Shown here: in pieces, positions 61,001 to 64,000 of the stretch
Position numbering within the stretch: position 1 is the stretch's first letter
How the letters are laid out: each line of letters opens with the position of its first letter
Assembly: GCF_000247815.1 (NCBI RefSeq)
Contig: NC_021672.1
Span: 69,352,926 to 69,416,925 of the forward strand
Length of the DNA stretch: 64,000 nucleotides
Source: Ficedula albicollis
Lineage: Eukaryota > Chordata > Aves > Passeriformes > Muscicapidae
Direction of reading: 5' to 3'
Position numbers and translations under genes: made by a program
The notes under the pieces: model-generated
The model's database searches: none
Told to the model about the DNA's origin: nothing
Seen by the model: the letters and a program-made list of their open reading frames with translations, nothing else

Positions 61001-63253
61001 GACCTGTACCACATAACCTAATAGCTGTAAGACAGAAAAACCTTGATTTTACATTGAGATACATTAAGGAGTGGATGAGAAGTTTTGTGTTTCTTCAGAG
61101 ACCAAACAAAGACATGTTCAAATCTGTATGATATCAGAAAAAAATGTGTTCTACATGAACTTCACTCAGATGTGACTTTGGCACTGAATTTTTCTTCCAC
61201 GTGAGGAAAAAAGGCCTCAAGGCATCTGCAGTTTAAATTATAATCTTCAAACAGTACATGAATCACCTTTCTTTTCAAATGATATTATTAAACGTTTTCT
61301 AATAATGACAAAGCTGTAAAAAGCATCAAACACCTAATGGCAAAATACCACCAAGGAACTGCTGTAGGAAAGGACAAAGTTAATTCTTTCAAGACTATAC
61401 AAAACACAGAATTAATCCTGAGAGGAAGAGCTATCAATTTAAAAACAATTCCATATAAATTTAATCAATTTGACTTTGCTTTGCAACAGAAGTGCATATA
61501 TATGTACACTACATACAGATTAGTGCTGTATTTCCCTGACTGCCCTCTAAGCTGCCCAAATTAAATATTTACTTCTGTAAACACAACAAATTTTCTCCTT
61601 GAGGGGGAAGACACCAAAGTTGACACCATTATGAAATTTTCAGGTAAACTGCCAATTTTCAACAACAACAAAAAGGGATGTTTTCCCTTCCTTATGCCCC
61701 ATTAACTTTGAAGAGTAAAACATATCATTTGCTTAATTTAAAAAAAAATAACAAAACAACCGTCTTTTTGTAATGCAAAAAAAAACCATTAGAAAGGTTG
61801 CAGGCATTTCAAAAGGCAGAGACCTGTAACTGACATGCACACATTTGATAATTTCTTAATCTATTCATCACCAAGACATGTTAGAAGTTCACTGCATGTT
61901 TGTTAAGAAACAAAACATCCCCGGAGAAGTGCAACACACAAGACTCCACAGGGGCACCAGTATTTTTAATTCTCAGTTTACCTGACTGACTTCTCCATAC
62001 TCCTTTACAATTAGTACAGTACCAGTGCAGCTTTACAAAGCCAGCCTCCCAAAAAGGCCAATTCTACAATACTTTACTCCTGAAATATCACAGGCAGCAT
62101 TACACTGTGCAGACAAAAACTGAATTATATGCTTAACTTCAGTTTGTTCTCACCTGAGATCTAGTCTACAGGAATAAGTCACATTTACACAATGCATATA
62201 AATCTAGTTGAGTACATGTATCATGAACAGAAAAAAGGACAAAAATTTCAACAAAAACCTCACTAACTTATTTCAAGAACAGAGCTGACTGCAAAATCAG
62301 TTTAAAAAAAGATATGGAACTTATGCACAGAATACATCACAGCAGAAAACACAAACAAGAAAAGATGACAGCATGTTGTTAACCTAATAACTGAGGCAAG
62401 GCATCAAAAAAAGAAGGAAGGCAGCGACAGCACAAGAAGTATCACAGAATGATACATATCATTTGAAGATGAAACCAAGAAATTAAAGAGGTTTCAACAG
62501 CTACTGATCCACGAAAAAGTTGAACACATACAGCAGCATAAAGGACTTTTTAATGCTACATTCCAGCTGGAGTAAATTCTAGTCAAGTCAGAAAGCGAGA
62601 ATAAGCTTAATGTCACACTTTTGTTTAACGCAGATAAAAAGATGGGGAAAAAACGAAAATTGTCTAAAATATGAATGGATTTGCCCATCTGAAAGCTTTG
62701 ACAGCCTGTCACATGTAAAGCTCTGTAGTCTCTGCACTCTTGCAAGCCATTCAGGAAGGAGAGGAAGCCTCAAACAGCGCAGGCACCCGCGTTACACTCT
62801 TTTGTTCACAAGGGGTAATTACACCAGACTGTGGCTGGATGTCAGGCCCACTCAGAGAGTAACTGAAACCCACAATGCAGGTTCACTGCCTTGCCAGGCA
62901 CAACAAAACATTTCCTTTAACACAAATATTTGCCAAAAGCAATAAAAACACGTATTTCATAGTACTCATATATTGATAACAGCAAACCAAAGTACAAATC
63001 ATTTGAAGACAGAGAGTGCAAGAAGAACACACAGGAAAAAAAAACCACATAAAAATTTAAAGGGACTAAGTAACAGTCTGTCAGAACAGACTTTGTATGG
63101 CCTCCAGTGCACTGTTCAGGCACTCTCCTGACTACACACAGGAAGGCAGCAAAGAGTCTGTAATCCAATCATACGTGCTAGGTATCATGCTAGCACACCA
63201 CAGCCTGGGTTTACATGTTTCTTAAGATAGAACACACATCAGTCCCATTCCAC

Positions 63254-63396
63254 AGGCCAGGGGGGGAAAAAAAACTGACAAAAAAAACCCCAAGAAAACA
63301 AGGCCAGGGGGGGAAAAAAAACTGACAAAAAATAAAGCCAAGAAAACGCAGGCCAGGGGGGGAAAAAAAACTGACAAAAAAAACCCCAAGAAAACA
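63254..63396. repeat. Three-copy tandem repeat, 47-49 bp unit
   Basis: Unit begins AGGCCAGGGGGGGAAAAAAA at 63254, 63301 and 63350. Copies 1 and 3 are nearly identical; the middle one has several differences near its end. Confidence 0.92.
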
Positions 63397-64000
63397 TGAA
63401 ACTAAGAAGTTTACCAAAAACTTCAAGATTTGAGAGTGTGTGTTTCCTTTCACAAGCTGTGTAACAGTCTTCACTCTTAAAGCAAGGGGAAAAGCACTCC
63501 TAGAGCAAACCACAGCTGGCAGGGGGCAACACCTCTCCCAAAACCTGCCCCTTAGTCATGAGACTGGGTGAGCATGCAGCTAAATCCCAAAGCAGTATGG
63601 CTCTTGCTGGCCTGTTTGCTTATTTTCCACCCTTAGGATTTCAGACTATCAAGGCAGTTCAGTGCCAGCAGGCTTTTTCTACCCATTACATGGCAGAGCT
63701 TAATCACAAGAACCTGTGTGGAGCTTTTTGCAGATCAAGACCCAAGAAAGCTATGAAGTGGTCTGTCCCACCTTTGGATCAGGCAGCACTCTCCTCCTCA
63801 TAGCAATTTCAGAAATTTAGCTCACCCACGCCCCAGCAATACTGACACACAAGGCTGGCATTTAAGTTAAGCCTGCACAGAACCTGAGCAATTGCCAGGA
63901 CATTCTGAAAGAGCAACTGCACAAATGCAGAAAAAGACTTGGAAGAAAAAGAACCTGTAAGGGTACGAACACTTCAGGCAATGCTGCACCTTTACAGCAG

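Overview
The window is vertebrate nuclear DNA, most likely from a bird: it has long AT-rich introns, GT-AG splice sites and three chicken-repeat-1 (CR1) LINE 3' ends. No prokaryotic, viral or organellar gene was recognised. The species cannot be read from the sequence.

One gene accounts for everything recognisable. It is the minus-strand gene for KDM7A (JHDM1D, KIAA1718), a PHD-plus-JmjC histone lysine demethylase. Nineteen coding exons were placed by homology from memory, reading frame and splice sites. They run from the second half of the PHD finger (38675) to the stop codon (7972-7974). All exon phases join without a break and encode 880 residues. Adding 64 residues puts the Fe(II) and 2-oxoglutarate ligands at the numbers I recall for human KDM7A (H282, D284, H354, T279, K299). 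Exon 1 (start codon, first half of the PHD finger, promoter) should therefore encode about 64 residues and lies beyond 64000. Eighteen introns are complete. Seventeen are GT-AG and one (intron 12) is GC-AG.

Layout: 1-7971 is 3' UTR and possibly downstream flank, boundary not resolved; 7972-38675 is coding exons 20 to 2 with their introns; 38676-64000 is intron 1, over 25 kb with no exon found. CR1 fragments lie in intron 6 (14 bp from a splice donor), intron 2 and intron 1.

The most striking signals look technical rather than biological. (a) An 18-base match to the Illumina paired-end adapter runs into a 315-base pure C tract. (b) A 688-base pure C tract is bracketed by the same 21-base sequence on both sides. 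(c) An 82-base C tract runs into 36 A. (d) About 20 head-to-tail duplications of 31-139 bp, mostly differing at 1-4 positions, are scattered through introns and the UTR. Three neighbouring pairs abut so that the middle segment contains no or almost no unique sequence, as expected if short allelic contigs were wrongly inserted. I read the non-coding part as a short-read assembly with gap-filling errors. The coding exons appear untouched. I found no undescribed biological system.
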